This document shows positions 1 through 8,485 of a stretch of DNA of 64,000 nt, piece by piece. Origin of the DNA: Peristeroidobacter soli (lineage in GTDB: Bacteria; Pseudomonadota; Gammaproteobacteria; Steroidobacterales; Steroidobacteraceae). The DNA is taken from the NCBI RefSeq assembly GCF_004138485.1, contig NZ_RYEV01000006.1, positions 62,001-126,000 on the forward strand, written 5' to 3'. A program made the translations under genes and the position numbers. Numbering within the stretch: position 1 is the stretch's first letter; every line of letters starts with the position of its first letter. Under the pieces are notes generated by a model. The model saw nothing but the letters and a program-made list of their open reading frames with translations. It searched no databases and was not told the origin of the DNA.

Positions 1-142
1 AGCAGAATAAGTCGGGCGGTCACCGTGCGTGAGACCTCGCCAGCGGTTCTGGACGGGCGAACAAGAGATCCAGCCGGTGTCGCAAAAACCGCGCGGCGCC
101 GGTGTGACATGCTGAATTCGAGCTTTCATCGCGAATCCACTC
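1..142. other. Leading non-coding or gene-edge sequence
   Basis: No convincing coding region or known element was recognised in this stretch before the Rieske oxygenase gene. The oxygenase frame is closed by a stop codon at 113-115, so that gene does not extend further upstream. The piece could hold the end of a gene lying outside the window, but this cannot be shown. Confidence 0.4.
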
Positions 143-1138
143 GTGAACAACAATTCAACGCGCCGTCCATTCACTCCCGTGCCTCACGAAGGCGACGATG
201 GGTTATTCCGCCAGACCTGGTACGCGCTGTGTCGCTCCAGCGACTTGCCGGCCGGCAGCGTGCTCGGCCGGGATTTCCTCGACGGACGGGTCGCGATATT
301 TCGCGGCGCCGACGGTCAGGCGCAGGTCGTGAGCGCCTACTGTCCACACCTCGGCGCGGACCTCAGCGTCGGCTGCGTGACGGGCAACTCGTTGCGTTGT
401 GCTTTCCATCACTGGGAGTTCGGTCCGGATGGACGTTGTCAGCGCACCGGCACCGGCGATCCGACCCCACCGCACGCACGCGTGTTCAAGTTCCCCACCG
501 TGGAGCGCTTCGGCGTGGTGTGGGCGTTCAACGGCGAGCAACCGTTGTTCGAGCTGGTCGAGCCGAGTCGGCCTTGGAACAACCTGGTCTGGTCCACGGC
601 CCCGGCGTTTCAGTTGAAGACCGATCCGTGGATCGTCTGCTGTAACACGCCCGACTGGTCGCACTTCGCTACCGTGCACCGCTTCGGCTTCGAGTCCGAG
701 GGACAGCACGAGACGCTGCGGTTCGAGGAGTTCGGCGTGCGGCGCACGTTCCAGGCGCAACTGGAGTTCGGCGAAGGGCCGCAGATCGATTTCGAAGTGA
801 CGGTGCGCGGGACCAATCTGGTGCTGATCGAAGGCTCGATCGGCGGTCAGTGGTTCGGAGTCGCGGCGTCGTTGGGGCTGCCGCGTCCTGGCTTGTGCGA
901 TTTCTTCATCACAACGATGGTCGATCGCACCGAGGATCCGAGCGAGGAGGCGGCTACTGCGCGTCTGCAGGACTACGTCGCGATCTCCAAGCGGATGGCG
1001 GCCGAAGACTCACCGATCTGGGACACGATTCATTTCAAGCCGGGCGCGCTGACCAAATCAGATCGCGCGCTGGCGCGCTACCTCGAACAGTTGCGCAGGT
1101 TTCCGCGCGCGCATCCCTCCAAAGACTTCATCAACTGA
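143..1138 (+). CDS. Rieske [2Fe-2S] non-heme iron oxygenase
   Basis: A 331-residue oxygenase-component protein. The N-terminal Rieske domain has Cys67-Pro-His69 and Cys86-x2-His89, the complete set of [2Fe-2S] ligands. In the C-terminal catalytic domain, Asp171, His174 and His179 in the stretch NTPDWSHFATVH match the iron-site pattern of ring-hydroxylating and demethylating oxygenases. The family inserts one or two oxygen atoms into aromatic, steroid-like or N/O-methylated substrates with electrons from a separate reductase, and no reductase or ferredoxin gene is adjacent. The frame opens after a stop at 113-115, so the start is GTG at 143 or GTG at 179. The next gene, an SDR, begins 7 bases downstream, so the two are probably co-transcribed. 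The substrate cannot be read from the sequence. Confidence 0.85.
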   Translation: MNNNSTRRPFTPVPHEGDDGLFRQTWYALCRSSDLPAGSVLGRDFLDGRVAIFRGADGQAQVVSAYCPHLGADLSVGCVTGNSLRCAFHHWEFGPDGRCQRTGTGDPTPPHARVFKFPTVERFGVVWAFNGEQPLFELVEPSRPWNNLVWSTAPAFQLKTDPWIVCCNTPDWSHFATVHRFGFESEGQHETLRFEEFGVRRTFQAQLEFGEGPQIDFEVTVRGTNLVLIEGSIGGQWFGVAASLGLPRPGLCDFFITTMVDRTEDPSEEAATARLQDYVAISKRMAAEDSPIWDTIHFKPGALTKSDRALARYLEQLRRFPRAHPSKDFIN

Positions 1139-1145
1139 GGCGCGC

Positions 1146-1940
1146 ATGAGCCACGACTTCAAGGGTAAGCGGGTGCTGGTCACGGGCGGCAGTCGCGGTA
1201 TCGGTCTCTCGGTAGCGGATGCCTTTCTCGCCGCCGGTGCGGAGGTGGTCGTCCTGGCTGAGTCGGAAGAGGTGCACGCTTCAGCTCGTGCGCTTTCTGA
1301 CAAGCATCGCAGGCCCGTTGGCGCGCTCCTGTGCGACATCACGAACCGGAAGCGCTTGCGGGCGGCGCTCAGTGAGTTGGGCTCGCTCGATGTGCTGGTC
1401 GCGAACGCGGGCACGGGCGACATCACCAGCCTGTCGGGGCCGGAGGACGAGATCGACGATCTGTTCGAACGGATCATTCGTATCAATCTCATCGGCGCTT
1501 TCAACACAGTGCGCGCGTCGCTGCCGCTGCTGCGTGCCGGATCGCGAATCATCTTCACGACTTCTGTGCATGGTCAGTCGATCGCACCTCCCAACATGAG
1601 CGGCTACGCGGCGTCGAAGGGTGGGCTCGAAGCCATGATGCGATCGTTCGCCCGCGAGCTGGGGCCGAGCGGTATCAATGTGAACGCCGTGGCGCCGGGC
1701 ATGGTGACGACCGAGCTGACGCTGGGCGCGATTCGCAAGTTGTTCTCGGCGCAGATTGGCAGCGGCGCCGAGGTGAATGAAGCGGACATGATCAAGCAGC
1801 TCAACACCTCGCAGGCCATTCATTTCACGCCGATTGATCCGGCGCGGCTGGCGCAGGCGTATTTGTTCCTCGCATCGCCGGCTGGCGCGGAGATCACGGG
1901 CCAGAGCCTCAACGTCGATCACGGGATGGCGATGAAGTGA
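1146..1940 (+). CDS. SDR-family NAD(P)-dependent oxidoreductase
   Basis: A 264-residue classical short-chain dehydrogenase. The cofactor-binding glycine motif TGGSRGIG is at residues 13-20, the NAG structural motif at 87-89, catalytic Ser140, and the YxxxK pair Tyr154/Lys158. The family oxidises or reduces an alcohol/ketone with NAD(P). It directly follows the Rieske oxygenase, which suggests it dehydrogenates the hydroxylated product of that enzyme or prepares its substrate. Its C-terminus ends in the NVDHGMAMK type common in FabG-like SDRs. The 3-prime end lies inside a short imperfect duplication shared with the start of the next gene. Substrate unknown. Confidence 0.85.
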   Translation: MSHDFKGKRVLVTGGSRGIGLSVADAFLAAGAEVVVLAESEEVHASARALSDKHRRPVGALLCDITNRKRLRAALSELGSLDVLVANAGTGDITSLSGPEDEIDDLFERIIRINLIGAFNTVRASLPLLRAGSRIIFTTSVHGQSIAPPNMSGYAASKGGLEAMMRSFARELGPSGINVNAVAPGMVTTELTLGAIRKLFSAQIGSGAEVNEADMIKQLNTSQAIHFTPIDPARLAQAYLFLASPAGAEITGQSLNVDHGMAMK

Positions 1941-2070
1941 GCACGATCTCAGCAGCAACAACCTCGGTTCCAAATTGGCTGAACGCGTCGGTTCTGTTCA
2001 AGTGAAGTAAGCACGATGTCAGCAACAACAGCCTCCATTGCCAAGCTGACCGAGCGCGGCAGCGCTATTC
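1932..2070 (+). repeat. Imperfect tandem duplication around a gene start
   Basis: The stretch starting at about 1932 (gaagtgagcacgatctcagc) is nearly repeated at about 2006 (gaagtaagcacgatgtcagc), and similarity fades over the next 40 bases. In the second copy ATG at 2016 starts the serine hydrolase. In the first copy the equivalent codon is ATC and a short open stretch then ends in TGA at 2003-2005. It looks like a decayed copy of the leader and first codons of the downstream gene. Confidence 0.5.
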
Positions 2071-3146
2071 AGAAGCGTCTGACCGTGGCCGCCGACGAGA
2101 TGGTCAATCGCGGCCTGATCGGCGTCGCCGCTCGCATCACATTTCCGTCCGGCGATCAGGTCGCTATCGCGTCGGGCGCGGCGGACATGGAGCGTTCGCG
2201 CGCGCTTGGCGGCGATGAACTGTTCGCTATTGCCAGCCAATCGAAGATGTTCACCGCCGCGTGCGTGCAACTGCTGGCGCGTGATGGGGCCATCAAACTG
2301 TCCGATCCTGTCGCGGAGTACGTGCCTAACGTGCCGGCCGTGGATGCCGATGCGACCATCGATCAGCTCCTCAATCACACCAGCGGCATTGGCAACTTCA
2401 TTCACGCGATGACAGTGTTGCCCCATCCCTGGCCGCGCATGTCCTACGACGACCTGATGGCGCTCGCACGGATGCACGGCCGCCAGTTCCGCGCCGGCGC
2501 ACGGCTCGATTACAACAATACCGACGTCGTCGTTCTGGCCAAGCTGTGCGAGAACGTGTCCGGTCAGCGCTTCGACCGATTGCTGAGCGAGCGCATTCTG
2601 CGACCCCTTGGCATGAACGAAACATTTGTCGCCGCCGGCGATGAATGGCCTCGCGAGCGCATGGCGCGCGGTTACTACATCCCCGGTCAAGGCTACGATG
2701 GTCCACCAATCGATGTGACCACGCTGGCGGATTACTCGATTGCATCCGCGGCTGGAAACATCGTGTCGTCGCTGCATGACATGACGATCTGGTCGCGCTG
2801 TCTCCTTGGAACGGAGCCGAAGTTTCCGCTGGGGTTCGCGGACTTCACCAGTAACGTTGCCGACGCGGGGCTTGGCTCGCCCAGCTGGTTCATGCCTCGC
2901 ACCTATGCGCGCGGTGTCGAGTCCTGGGTGTGGGGCGGGCGGCCATTCTGGGGACATCGCGGCTCCTTCTTCGGCTACCACTCGGGCACGTTCGTTGATC
3001 CCCTCTCGGGCGTGGCGTTCAGCATGTTTCTCACGATGTGCACGGCGGGCAGCTTCATGCGTTTCATCGATCTGCAGGCTCACGACTACATGAGCTTCAT
3101 GGCGTCGTGCGCGCACTCGGCGATCGATGCGCTGGAGTTGGCCTGA
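2016..3146 (+). CDS. Serine hydrolase, class C beta-lactamase/esterase fold
   Basis: A 376-residue protein of the beta-lactamase/penicillin-binding-protein-like esterase family. Ser74-Gln-Ser-Lys77 is the SxxK nucleophile motif, a YNN triad follows in the middle (DYNNTDVVVLAK), and HRG near residue 310 stands in the KTG-box position. No clear signal peptide was seen, so it is probably cytoplasmic. Members hydrolyse esters, amides or D-amino-acid peptides, and true beta-lactam activity is not implied. It sits between the SDR and a DUF2817 hydrolase in the same direction, with only 2 bases before the latter, so it belongs to the same accessory operon. Substrate unknown. Confidence 0.8.
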   Translation: MSATTASIAKLTERGSAIQKRLTVAADEMVNRGLIGVAARITFPSGDQVAIASGAADMERSRALGGDELFAIASQSKMFTAACVQLLARDGAIKLSDPVAEYVPNVPAVDADATIDQLLNHTSGIGNFIHAMTVLPHPWPRMSYDDLMALARMHGRQFRAGARLDYNNTDVVVLAKLCENVSGQRFDRLLSERILRPLGMNETFVAAGDEWPRERMARGYYIPGQGYDGPPIDVTTLADYSIASAAGNIVSSLHDMTIWSRCLLGTEPKFPLGFADFTSNVADAGLGSPSWFMPRTYARGVESWVWGGRPFWGHRGSFFGYHSGTFVDPLSGVAFSMFLTMCTAGSFMRFIDLQAHDYMSFMASCAHSAIDALELA

Positions 3147-3148
3147 GC

Positions 3149-4213
3149 ATGTTCCCCGCCGACTATCGCGCCAGTCGCAACGCCTTCTTCGATGCCTGCC
3201 GGCAAGCGGGCGGCAAGATGGAATCGCACGAGCATCCGCTGCGCGGCGCTGATGGCGACGTGGTGGCGACTGACGTGGCGTCGTTCGGCGCGGCGAGCGC
3301 CTCGCAAGTGTTGATGATCGTCTGCGGCACGCATGGGGTCGAAGGGCTGTGCGGATCGGGCATGCAGCTGGGCCTGCTTCAACGTGGGTTCTGCAATCGC
3401 ATTCCTCAGCAGGCTCGCATCGTATTCGTGCATGCGCTGAATCCGCACGGCTTCCTGGAACTGCGACGGACGAACGAAGACAACGTCGATTTGAACCGCA
3501 ACTTCATCGATCACTCATGCGCCTACCCGGACGATGCCGCGTACGCCGAAGTTCATCCGATGCTCGTGCCCGCCGACTGGGACGGCAGCGCGCGGCGTGA
3601 AGCGGATGCGCGCATCGAGGAGTTTGTGCGCATTCGAGGTGCCAGCGCGCTCCAGGCCGCCATCAGTCGCGGCCAATACACGTTCAGCGACGGATTGTTT
3701 TACGGCGGCCGCGCGCCGAGTTGGTCCAATGGATTGTGGCGTCGCTTGTTGCAGAAGTACGCCGCTCAGGCGCAGTCGCTCGCGGTCGTCGATTTTCATT
3801 CGGGGCTGGGACGTCGCGGCGCCTGCGAGCTGATCTCGGGCGCCACCGCGAATTCCCAGGAGCATCGACTGGCGAACACATGGTTTGGCGACGGCATCGT
3901 GTTCCCCGGGCTCACATCGACCGCGCCAGCGGCAGCTGGTTACATGGGCTCGTCGCTGGTCGAGACACTGCCCGAGGTGGCCAGCGCGCTGGTCGTCGCC
4001 GAGATCGGCACGGTGTCGTTCGATCAGATCCTGCTGGCCTTGCGAGCGGACAACTGGCTGCACGCGCGCGGCCAACGGAGTTCGAAGCAATGGCGCAAGA
4101 TCAAGGCGCTGATGGAGGAGTCGTTCGTCGGCCGTGACCGCCCCTGGCAGGATGAGGTGGTCGAGCATGCTGCCCGGGTTTGCGGCCGGGCGCTGGCCGG
4201 CCTGTTGACGTAA
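3149..4213 (+). CDS. DUF2817 / M14-like zinc carboxypeptidase-fold protein
   Basis: A 354-residue protein of the DUF2817 family, related to M14 metallocarboxypeptidases and succinylglutamate desuccinylases. The sequence shows CGTHGVEG (His and Glu as likely zinc ligands), the DNVDLNRNF segment characteristic of the family, and a later VDFHSGLG with the third histidine ligand. The start is ATG 3149, two bases after the preceding stop; a longer open frame upstream overlaps the serine hydrolase and is not likely used. It probably hydrolyses an amide or peptide bond. With the preceding hydrolase it suggests degradation of an amide- or ester-bearing compound. No signal peptide is seen. Confidence 0.8.
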   Translation: MFPADYRASRNAFFDACRQAGGKMESHEHPLRGADGDVVATDVASFGAASASQVLMIVCGTHGVEGLCGSGMQLGLLQRGFCNRIPQQARIVFVHALNPHGFLELRRTNEDNVDLNRNFIDHSCAYPDDAAYAEVHPMLVPADWDGSARREADARIEEFVRIRGASALQAAISRGQYTFSDGLFYGGRAPSWSNGLWRRLLQKYAAQAQSLAVVDFHSGLGRRGACELISGATANSQEHRLANTWFGDGIVFPGLTSTAPAAAGYMGSSLVETLPEVASALVVAEIGTVSFDQILLALRADNWLHARGQRSSKQWRKIKALMEESFVGRDRPWQDEVVEHAARVCGRALAGLLT

Positions 4214-4245
4214 TCGCACCACGCGGAGCTAACTGCAAACTCGAC

Positions 4246-4267
4246 GGCCGGAGTGCTAATTCCGGCC
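4246..4267. repeat. Short hairpin between DUF2817 gene and sigma factor gene
   Basis: ggccgga at 4246-4252 pairs with tccggcc at 4261-4267 around an 8-base loop. It lies 33 bases after the DUF2817 stop and could end that operon, but no run of T follows. Confidence 0.35.
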
Positions 4268-4287
4268 CGGCCGCCCGTCTTACACTG

Positions 4288-4332
4288 GCACCGATCCGCC
4301 CTCGGATTGCTTCCGAGCGATATGATCGGTGC
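4288..4332 (+). promoter_or_regulatory. Hairpin covering the 5-prime end of the ECF sigma gene
   Basis: gcaccgat at 4288-4295 is the exact reverse complement of atcggtgc at 4325-4332. Inside it ctcgg (4301-4305) can pair with ccgag (4313-4317). The outer right arm overlaps the upstream candidate start ATG 4322 and stops 4 bases before ATG 4337. In mRNA this fold could mask the ribosome-binding region. The function is inferred; only the complementarity is seen. Confidence 0.35.
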
Positions 4333-4336
4333 CGTC

Positions 4337-4885
4337 ATGCTTGCACACATCGAGTCTTCACCCGAGCCCGCCGAGGAGAGTGAGCGGAAGGTGCATTCCC
4401 GACGGATCGGCGAAATCTTCCAGGAGCACAACCACCGCCTGTTGCGCTTCCTGATGGGCCGCCTCACTTCCGAGCAGGACGCGCGCGAAGTGGCCCAGGA
4501 AGCCTATGTCAAACTGCTGCAGCTGGACCGCCCGGAGGCGGTGGGCTTCCTCAAGGCCTTTCTATTCAAGACGGCCGCGAACCTGGCCATCGATCGCGTG
4601 CGCCGCAAGCGTACCGTCGAGCAGCGCGGTCATTACTTGTTCGACTTCGATTTGCAGCCGTCGCCGGAAGCCACGGTCGCGGAGGCGCAGGACGCTCGCG
4701 TGACGCTGGAAGCGCTGGCCGAATTGCCGGCGGCGTGCCGTTCGGCGTTCCTGCTGAGCCGGATCGATGGCCTGTCGAGCATGGAGATCGCGCAGCGGCT
4801 CGGCGTCACGGATCGGGCTGTTCGTAAATATCTGGCCCGGGCACTATTGCATCTGCAGGCGCGTTTCGACCAGCTACAGTCATAG
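4337..4885 (+). CDS. ECF-type RNA polymerase sigma factor, FecI-like
   Basis: A 182-residue ECF sigma factor. Region 2 (about residues 20-85) includes LTSEQDAREVAQEAYVKLLQ and the FLFKTAANLAIDRVRR helix. Region 4 (about 120-175) has LPAACRSAFLLSRIDGLSSM followed by a helix-turn-helix ending VRKYLARALLHL, typical of FecI-type factors. ATG 4337 is chosen because conserved sequence begins just after it; ATG 4322, five codons earlier, is also in frame. The FecR-like gene starts 3 bases after its stop and a TonB receptor with an STN domain follows. This is the standard outer-membrane signalling arrangement in which ligand binding releases the sigma factor to transcribe the receptor operon. No Fur box was recognised. 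Confidence 0.88.
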   Translation: MLAHIESSPEPAEESERKVHSRRIGEIFQEHNHRLLRFLMGRLTSEQDAREVAQEAYVKLLQLDRPEAVGFLKAFLFKTAANLAIDRVRRKRTVEQRGHYLFDFDLQPSPEATVAEAQDARVTLEALAELPAACRSAFLLSRIDGLSSMEIAQRLGVTDRAVRKYLARALLHLQARFDQLQS

Positions 4886-4888
4886 CGC

Positions 4889-5851
4889 ATGAAGCGTGAA
4901 CACATCCAGGCCGAGGCAGCCGAATGGATCGTGACTTTGAACGATCCCGCCGCCACCGAGGCCGACTTTGCGGACTGGCAGGCATGGATGAATCAGAATC
5001 CAGCGCATGCCGATGCTTTCCAGCGCCTGCAGGAAACGTGGCGGCGCGCGGGCGCGGTGGCTCATGCGCCGATCCAGAACGCCGATGAGGTGATTGCGAT
5101 TGCGCCGCCGGCCGAGTCTCGGGCCACGCGGTTCCAGCATCGTTGGGCGGTGGCCGCCGTCGCGTTGTTCGGCGTGATCGGAGTGGCTGTCACGGTCTGG
5201 CAGTCGCAATCGCAGACCATCGCGACCGTGACTGCCGAGACGCGCTCCATGCAGTTGGAAGATGGCTCCCGGGTTTCGCTCGGGCCCGAGACGCGCATGG
5301 AAGTGCAGTTCTCCGAGAACCAGCGCTCATTGCAGCTGGAAGGCGGCGAGGCGTATTTCGAAGTGGCGCACGCGCCGGAGCGCCCGTTTTCCGTGACGAC
5401 GCCGGCGGGCACGGTCACTGCGATCGGAACTGCGTTCGTGGTGAATGCCGATCCTGAGCGACTCGTCGTCAGCGTCACCGAAGGCAAAGTGCGCGTCGAC
5501 TTGCCCGGCGCTTCAGGAAAGAGCGCGCCGGTGATGGTGACTGCCGGCCGCAGGCTGGCGTGGAATGAAGGCAAGGTGCGAACGTCGACGCTCGCGCCGA
5601 GCGCGGACGCCGTGAGCTTCCAGCAGGGCAAGTTGCATTACGACGGCGAGCCGCTGAGCTCCGTGATCGCCGACATCAATCGTTACTCGACGTCGAAACT
5701 GCGTATCGATGACGCCGAGGTACGTGAGATGCGTTATACCGGCACAGTGTTTACCGATTCCCTGGATGTGTGGTTGGCCTCGCTGCCGGGCGTGTTCCCG
5801 GTGCGCATCGAAGAGCGAGGCGGCGAGCGGATCTTGGCCGCCAGCAAATAG
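4889..5851 (+). CDS. FecR-family anti-sigma / sigma-regulator protein
   Basis: A 320-residue inner-membrane signal transducer. An N-terminal cytoplasmic DUF4880 segment (about 1-50, with AEAAEWIVTLNDPAATEADF) is expected to hold the sigma factor. One membrane segment (about 84-103, AVAAVALFGVIGVAVTVW) follows, then the periplasmic FecR domain (about 110-215, with EDGSRVSLGP and GEAYFEVAH). A C-terminal part of about 250-310 resembles an STN fold. The arrangement places it between the periplasmic STN domain of the downstream TonB receptor and the upstream ECF factor. Length and order are usual for the family. Confidence 0.9.
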   Translation: MKREHIQAEAAEWIVTLNDPAATEADFADWQAWMNQNPAHADAFQRLQETWRRAGAVAHAPIQNADEVIAIAPPAESRATRFQHRWAVAAVALFGVIGVAVTVWQSQSQTIATVTAETRSMQLEDGSRVSLGPETRMEVQFSENQRSLQLEGGEAYFEVAHAPERPFSVTTPAGTVTAIGTAFVVNADPERLVVSVTEGKVRVDLPGASGKSAPVMVTAGRRLAWNEGKVRTSTLAPSADAVSFQQGKLHYDGEPLSSVIADINRYSTSKLRIDDAEVREMRYTGTVFTDSLDVWLASLPGVFPVRIEERGGERILAASK

Positions 5852-5943
5852 TTCAGCCCTTGCGTTCCGCTGGAACGACCCCGCGCGTCTTAGCACACAC
5901 GGCCCGGCAAACAACGGGTGGGCCGAATAACACGGGGAGTCTC

Positions 5944-8475
5944 ATGCGTTCAGTCGGTACCCGGCATCTGCCGGTCACACGCGTCGCCGTCGCGGTCGCT
6001 CTGGCCTTGCAAGGCGCGGCAGCGTGGGCGGATCTCAACGGCGTAGCGTCGTTCAACATTCCAGCCCAGCCGCTGTCCACGGCGCTGATTCAGTTTTCCA
6101 ACCAGGCCGACGTGCAAGTGGTGAGCAATGCCGACCAGCTTGGCGAGCTGACCAGCGCCGGCCTGTCCGGCAAGCACTCGGGCCGCGAGGCGTTGCAGCT
6201 GCTGTTGCGCGAACATTCGCTGCAGTTCCAGGAAATCACCAATCGTTCGGTGCGCATCATGCCGGTCAAGGTCGCCGCCGCCGGCAACAACGCGGCCGCC
6301 GAGAGCGAACAGATCGAAGAAGTGGTCGTGCAGAGCACGCTGCTGTTCGTGCAGAACGACGCGTTCGGCGCCACCAAGATGGGCCTGAGCATCCTCGATA
6401 CGCCGCAGACGGTGACGGTGATCACCGAAGACATGATGGAGCTGATGAACGTCAACACGCTCGACGACATCAATCGGGTGTTGCCCGGCTCCTCGCGCAC
6501 TTTCGACTTCGTCGGCAACCAGAATTTCTATTTTCGCGGCTTCCAGGTCGACCTGGACACCGGGCTGCGTATCGACGGTTTTCGTTTCGACAGCGAAAAC
6601 CAGCTGAATCCGGCGCTGTTCGAGCGCATCGAAGTGATTCAGGGCGCGACCTCGACCATGTACGGCCAGAACACGCCGGCCGGCATGGTGAACGCGGTGT
6701 CGAAGATTCCGCAGCCGACCTTCAAGGCCGAAGTCGGCCTGGAAGGCGGCAGCAACGAGTTCTACGACGTCGATGGCGACGTGACCGGTCCGCTGCTGGG
6801 CAGCGACAAGTGGTCGTATCGGCTGCTCGGCAACTACCAGAGCTACGGCACGCATTGGGATCAGGTCGAGGACGATCGCTGGATCGTGTCGCCGTCGGTG
6901 CGCTACCAGGACGAGAACACCAATTTCATCGCGCGTTTCGTTTATCAGGAACGCGAGGCGACGCAGTTTCGCAGCTCGTATCTGCAGTTCGACCGCGCAG
7001 TGCCCGGCGCGCTGACGCCCGCGCAGGCTATTGCGGCCGGTGCTGAAATCGTTTCGTTGAAGGTGCCGAACTCGCGCTTTCTCGGCATGCCGTGGGGCTT
7101 TCAGAACGAAGACATCCTGACCGCGCAGACTCAGCTCGATCACACGTTCGACAATCGCTGGACCGTGCGCGGCAATCTGCAGTACAGCCGGGAAGGCCGC
7201 GATACCTCGCTGTACGCCGTCGGCGGTCCGTTCGCTTCCGATGGCCGTGCTGCCTATGAGTACGTGCAGGATCTGTATTCGACCTCGAAGTCGTACAGTG
7301 GCGAAGTGAATCTGTATGGTCCGTTCCAGGCGTTCGGTCGCGAGCACACGGCGTTCATCGGTATCGATTACGGCGCGCAGAACACGGACCCGGCCGTGAA
7401 TCTGCTCGCGTACACCGCGCTCAACTACGGGACCACGCGCTTCAATGCGTTCACGCCGGACTATGGTTTGACGACGCAGGCTCAGGCCGACGCGTTCATG
7501 GCGACGCAGCCACTGAACTTCACCGAGAGCAACGACAAGTACCTGGGCATCACGGCGCAGGTGATGTTGAAACCCATCGATCGATTGACGTTGAGCCTCG
7601 GCGGTCGCTACTCGTATGACACGGTCAAGACCCGCACGGGGCGCGCGATCGGTCTGCAGGCGGCCAAGGCGGCGTTTGCCGCCGCCGATGCGACGCTGAC
7701 GGACTTCGACGATTTCGTGCATCAGATCGGCGCGACGTTCGAAGTGGCCGATCACATGAATCTCTACGCCTCGTACGGACAAGGCTTCTCGCCGGTGACC
7801 AACCGGCGCTGGGTGCCGAACGATCCGAGCGGCGAGCTGATCGGCGCGGAGCTCAGCCGCAACTATGAAGTGGGCTTCAAGGCCGACTTCAACGCGGGCT
7901 GGGGCCTTCGCGTCGCGTTGTTCGACACGCGTCGGACCAATATTTCGCAGTCCGATCCGGATCTGACTCACACCTGCGGCGCCGGTGCGTGCTCGTTGCC
8001 GATCGGCGAGCAGGTCGCACAGGGCGTGGAGGGTGTGATTCAAGGCCGCCTCACGCCGGCGATCAATGCGTTCCTGGCGGCGAGCTATCTCGATACCTTT
8101 TATAAGGGCGACCTGAAGGGCATCCGCCCGAACAACACGCCGCGCTTCAGCACCAGCGCGTTCGCGAGCTATGAGTTTCTGGAGAGCAAGCTGCTGCGTG
8201 GGTTGGGGGTGAGCTTGGGTGTGACCTACAAGACGGACCTGGTCGCTCCGGACACCACGCTGCGGCGGAATGGCGTCGTATATGTGTACGAAGTGGGCGA
8301 TGTCACGGAGATGGATGCGCGTGTGTTCTACAACTGGCAGAACATGAACTTCTATCTGTTGGCGACCAATGTGCTCGACGAGCAGTACGTGGCGGCGTCG
8401 AATTTGAACCTTGGCTTGAACATGCACACCAACCCGGGCCGCGAGTATCGGGCGGGTGTGAAATGGAAGTTCTGA
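5944..8475 (+). CDS. TonB-dependent siderophore-type receptor with N-terminal STN domain
   Basis: An 843-residue outer-membrane transporter. A signal peptide (about 1-29) precedes an STN signalling domain (about 36-105, beginning FNIPAQPLSTALIQFSNQA), a TonB-box-like EEVVVQST, the plug domain (LDTPQTVTVITEDMMELM, then ERIEVIQGATSTMYGQNTPA), and a 22-strand barrel ending in ...YRAGVKWKF with the terminal aromatic residue needed for BAM insertion. ATG 5944 follows a good GGGGAG ribosome-binding site; an upstream reading lacks a signal peptide. The STN domain ties it to the FecI/FecR-like pair just upstream. A Fes-like esterase three genes downstream favours a ferric siderophore as cargo. A polypeptide or antibiotic-like ligand is possible given the two other hydrolases. 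Confidence 0.9.
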   Translation: MRSVGTRHLPVTRVAVAVALALQGAAAWADLNGVASFNIPAQPLSTALIQFSNQADVQVVSNADQLGELTSAGLSGKHSGREALQLLLREHSLQFQEITNRSVRIMPVKVAAAGNNAAAESEQIEEVVVQSTLLFVQNDAFGATKMGLSILDTPQTVTVITEDMMELMNVNTLDDINRVLPGSSRTFDFVGNQNFYFRGFQVDLDTGLRIDGFRFDSENQLNPALFERIEVIQGATSTMYGQNTPAGMVNAVSKIPQPTFKAEVGLEGGSNEFYDVDGDVTGPLLGSDKWSYRLLGNYQSYGTHWDQVEDDRWIVSPSVRYQDENTNFIARFVYQEREATQFRSSYLQFDRAVPGALTPAQAIAAGAEIVSLKVPNSRFLGMPWGFQNEDILTAQTQLDHTFDNRWTVRGNLQYSREGRDTSLYAVGGPFASDGRAAYEYVQDLYSTSKSYSGEVNLYGPFQAFGREHTAFIGIDYGAQNTDPAVNLLAYTALNYGTTRFNAFTPDYGLTTQAQADAFMATQPLNFTESNDKYLGITAQVMLKPIDRLTLSLGGRYSYDTVKTRTGRAIGLQAAKAAFAAADATLTDFDDFVHQIGATFEVADHMNLYASYGQGFSPVTNRRWVPNDPSGELIGAELSRNYEVGFKADFNAGWGLRVALFDTRRTNISQSDPDLTHTCGAGACSLPIGEQVAQGVEGVIQGRLTPAINAFLAASYLDTFYKGDLKGIRPNNTPRFSTSAFASYEFLESKLLRGLGVSLGVTYKTDLVAPDTTLRRNGVVYVYEVGDVTEMDARVFYNWQNMNFYLLATNVLDEQYVAASNLNLGLNMHTNPGREYRAGVKWKF

Positions 8476-8485
8476 TGGCGGCGTG

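Noticed and set aside
1824-1838. Half-match to the IclR operator (tttcacgccgattga)
   Set aside because: Only the left half agrees and it lies inside the SDR coding sequence. A similar half-match near 51897 was dropped for the same reason.
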